Source: Owenia fusiformis (Eukaryota > Annelida > Polychaeta > Sabellida > Oweniidae). From it: DNA of 64,000 bases. The stretch spans positions 11,414,348 through 11,478,347 of the forward strand of contig CAIIXF020000006.1 in the NCBI GenBank assembly GCA_903813345.2. The letters are read 5' to 3'. Shown here in pieces: positions 63,690-64,000 of this stretch; within the stretch, counting starts at the first letter, position 1; each line of letters starts with the position of its first letter. Under the pieces are notes generated by a model. That model was not told where the DNA came from. It saw only the letters and a program-made list of their open reading frames with translations, and did not search any database. A program made the position numbers and the translations under genes.

Positions 63690-64000
63690 ATGCTATCCAA
63701 GGAAAACTTCCGGTTGACAACTTTCTGGAGGGGAGTGTATTCCATATGAACTTCCGGGTGCCAACTTTCTGGAGGGGAGTGTATTCCATAAGAACTTCCG
63801 GTTGCCAACTTTCTGGAGGGGAGTGTATTCCATATGAGCTTCCGGTTGACAACCTTTTGAGGGGGTGTATTCCATATGAACTTCCGGGTGCCAACTTTCT
63901 GGAGGGGAGTGTATTCCATAAGAACTTCCGGTTAACTTTCTGGAGGGGAGTGTATTCCATATGAACTTCCGGTTGCCAACTTTCTGGAGGGAAGTGTATT
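63690..64000 (-). repeat. 44-bp minisatellite, about seven copies, running off the window
   Basis: The GTGTAT marker recurs at 63735, 63779, 63823, 63865, 63909, 63950 and 63994, a spacing of 41-44 bp. Units alternate between two variants (CATATGAACTTCCGG and CATAAGAACTTCCGG). The six open frames across it, on both strands, are artefacts of the repeat. Confidence 0.9.

Noticed and set aside
63659-63964. Overlapping open frames of 60-91 aa at the right edge
   Set aside because: They arise from a 44-bp tandem repeat and shift frame between copies.
1-64000. CRISPR arrays, operons or prokaryotic defence systems
   Set aside because: The window is intron-rich animal DNA. The regular repeats seen are minisatellites or transposon arrays without unique spacers.

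Overview
The window is animal nuclear DNA: AT-rich, with long introns obeying GT-AG rules, conserved metazoan genes (WDR4, LZTR1, a CYP2-like P450) and a very high load of short inverted-repeat transposons, minisatellites and a LINE. Frequent ACATGTA motifs, GGAC microsatellites and the secreted-protein content would suit a marine lophotrochozoan such as a mollusc or brachiopod. That placement is an inference and no lineage marker proves it.

Layout. 1-600 is the end of a diverged transposon. 1270-11813 (minus) is a class I/II PLP aminotransferase whose C-terminal part lies beyond the left edge. It is divergent from WDR4 (12060-21610, plus, 9 exons, 466 aa) across a 246-bp shared promoter. WDR4 intron 1 holds a complete single-exon LZTR1 (12384-14702, same strand). 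21.8-25.8 kb is transposon-rich intergenic DNA, including a TIR element carrying a fragment of WDR4 exon 9. 27235-45864 (plus) encodes a 378-aa secreted protein with two PAN/apple-like domains, a Thr/Pro/Glu linker and a C-terminal transthyretin/5-hydroxyisourate-hydrolase-like domain, the most unusual gene here. Its 13.7-kb intron 3 contains a 6.4-kb higher-order tandem array, a LINE (ORF1 and ORF2 on the minus strand, in one frame, split by a single TAG) and a tRNA-like relic, almost all between short inverted repeats at 29857 and 43137.

47484-51392 (minus, 5 exons) encodes a 175-aa His- and Pro/Tyr-rich protein of unknown function. 51.4-56.0 kb has no gene I can recognise. 56041-57921 (plus, 2 exons) encodes a 576-aa charged, low-complexity protein of unknown family. 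58453-58878 (minus, 2 exons) encodes a 70-aa secreted eight-cysteine peptide with a dibasic processing site. 61061-62917 holds the first two exons of a CYP2-like P450 that continues past the right edge, where a 44-bp minisatellite also runs off the window.

All splice models were built by hand from splice signals and reading-frame phase. For WDR4, the PAN-TTR gene, the His/Pro gene, the Cys-rich peptide and the 576-aa gene, the exon lengths add up to intact frames. No operon-like cooperation between neighbours is evident. The main functional link is the shared promoter of the aminotransferase and WDR4, with LZTR1 carried inside WDR4. Repeat families recur across the window: TA-flanked elements ending CAGGGTGT, elements ending ACAGTAAAACCTGT, GGCGGCCATTTT-rich repeats, and a GATGCGAGTAG-TIR family.
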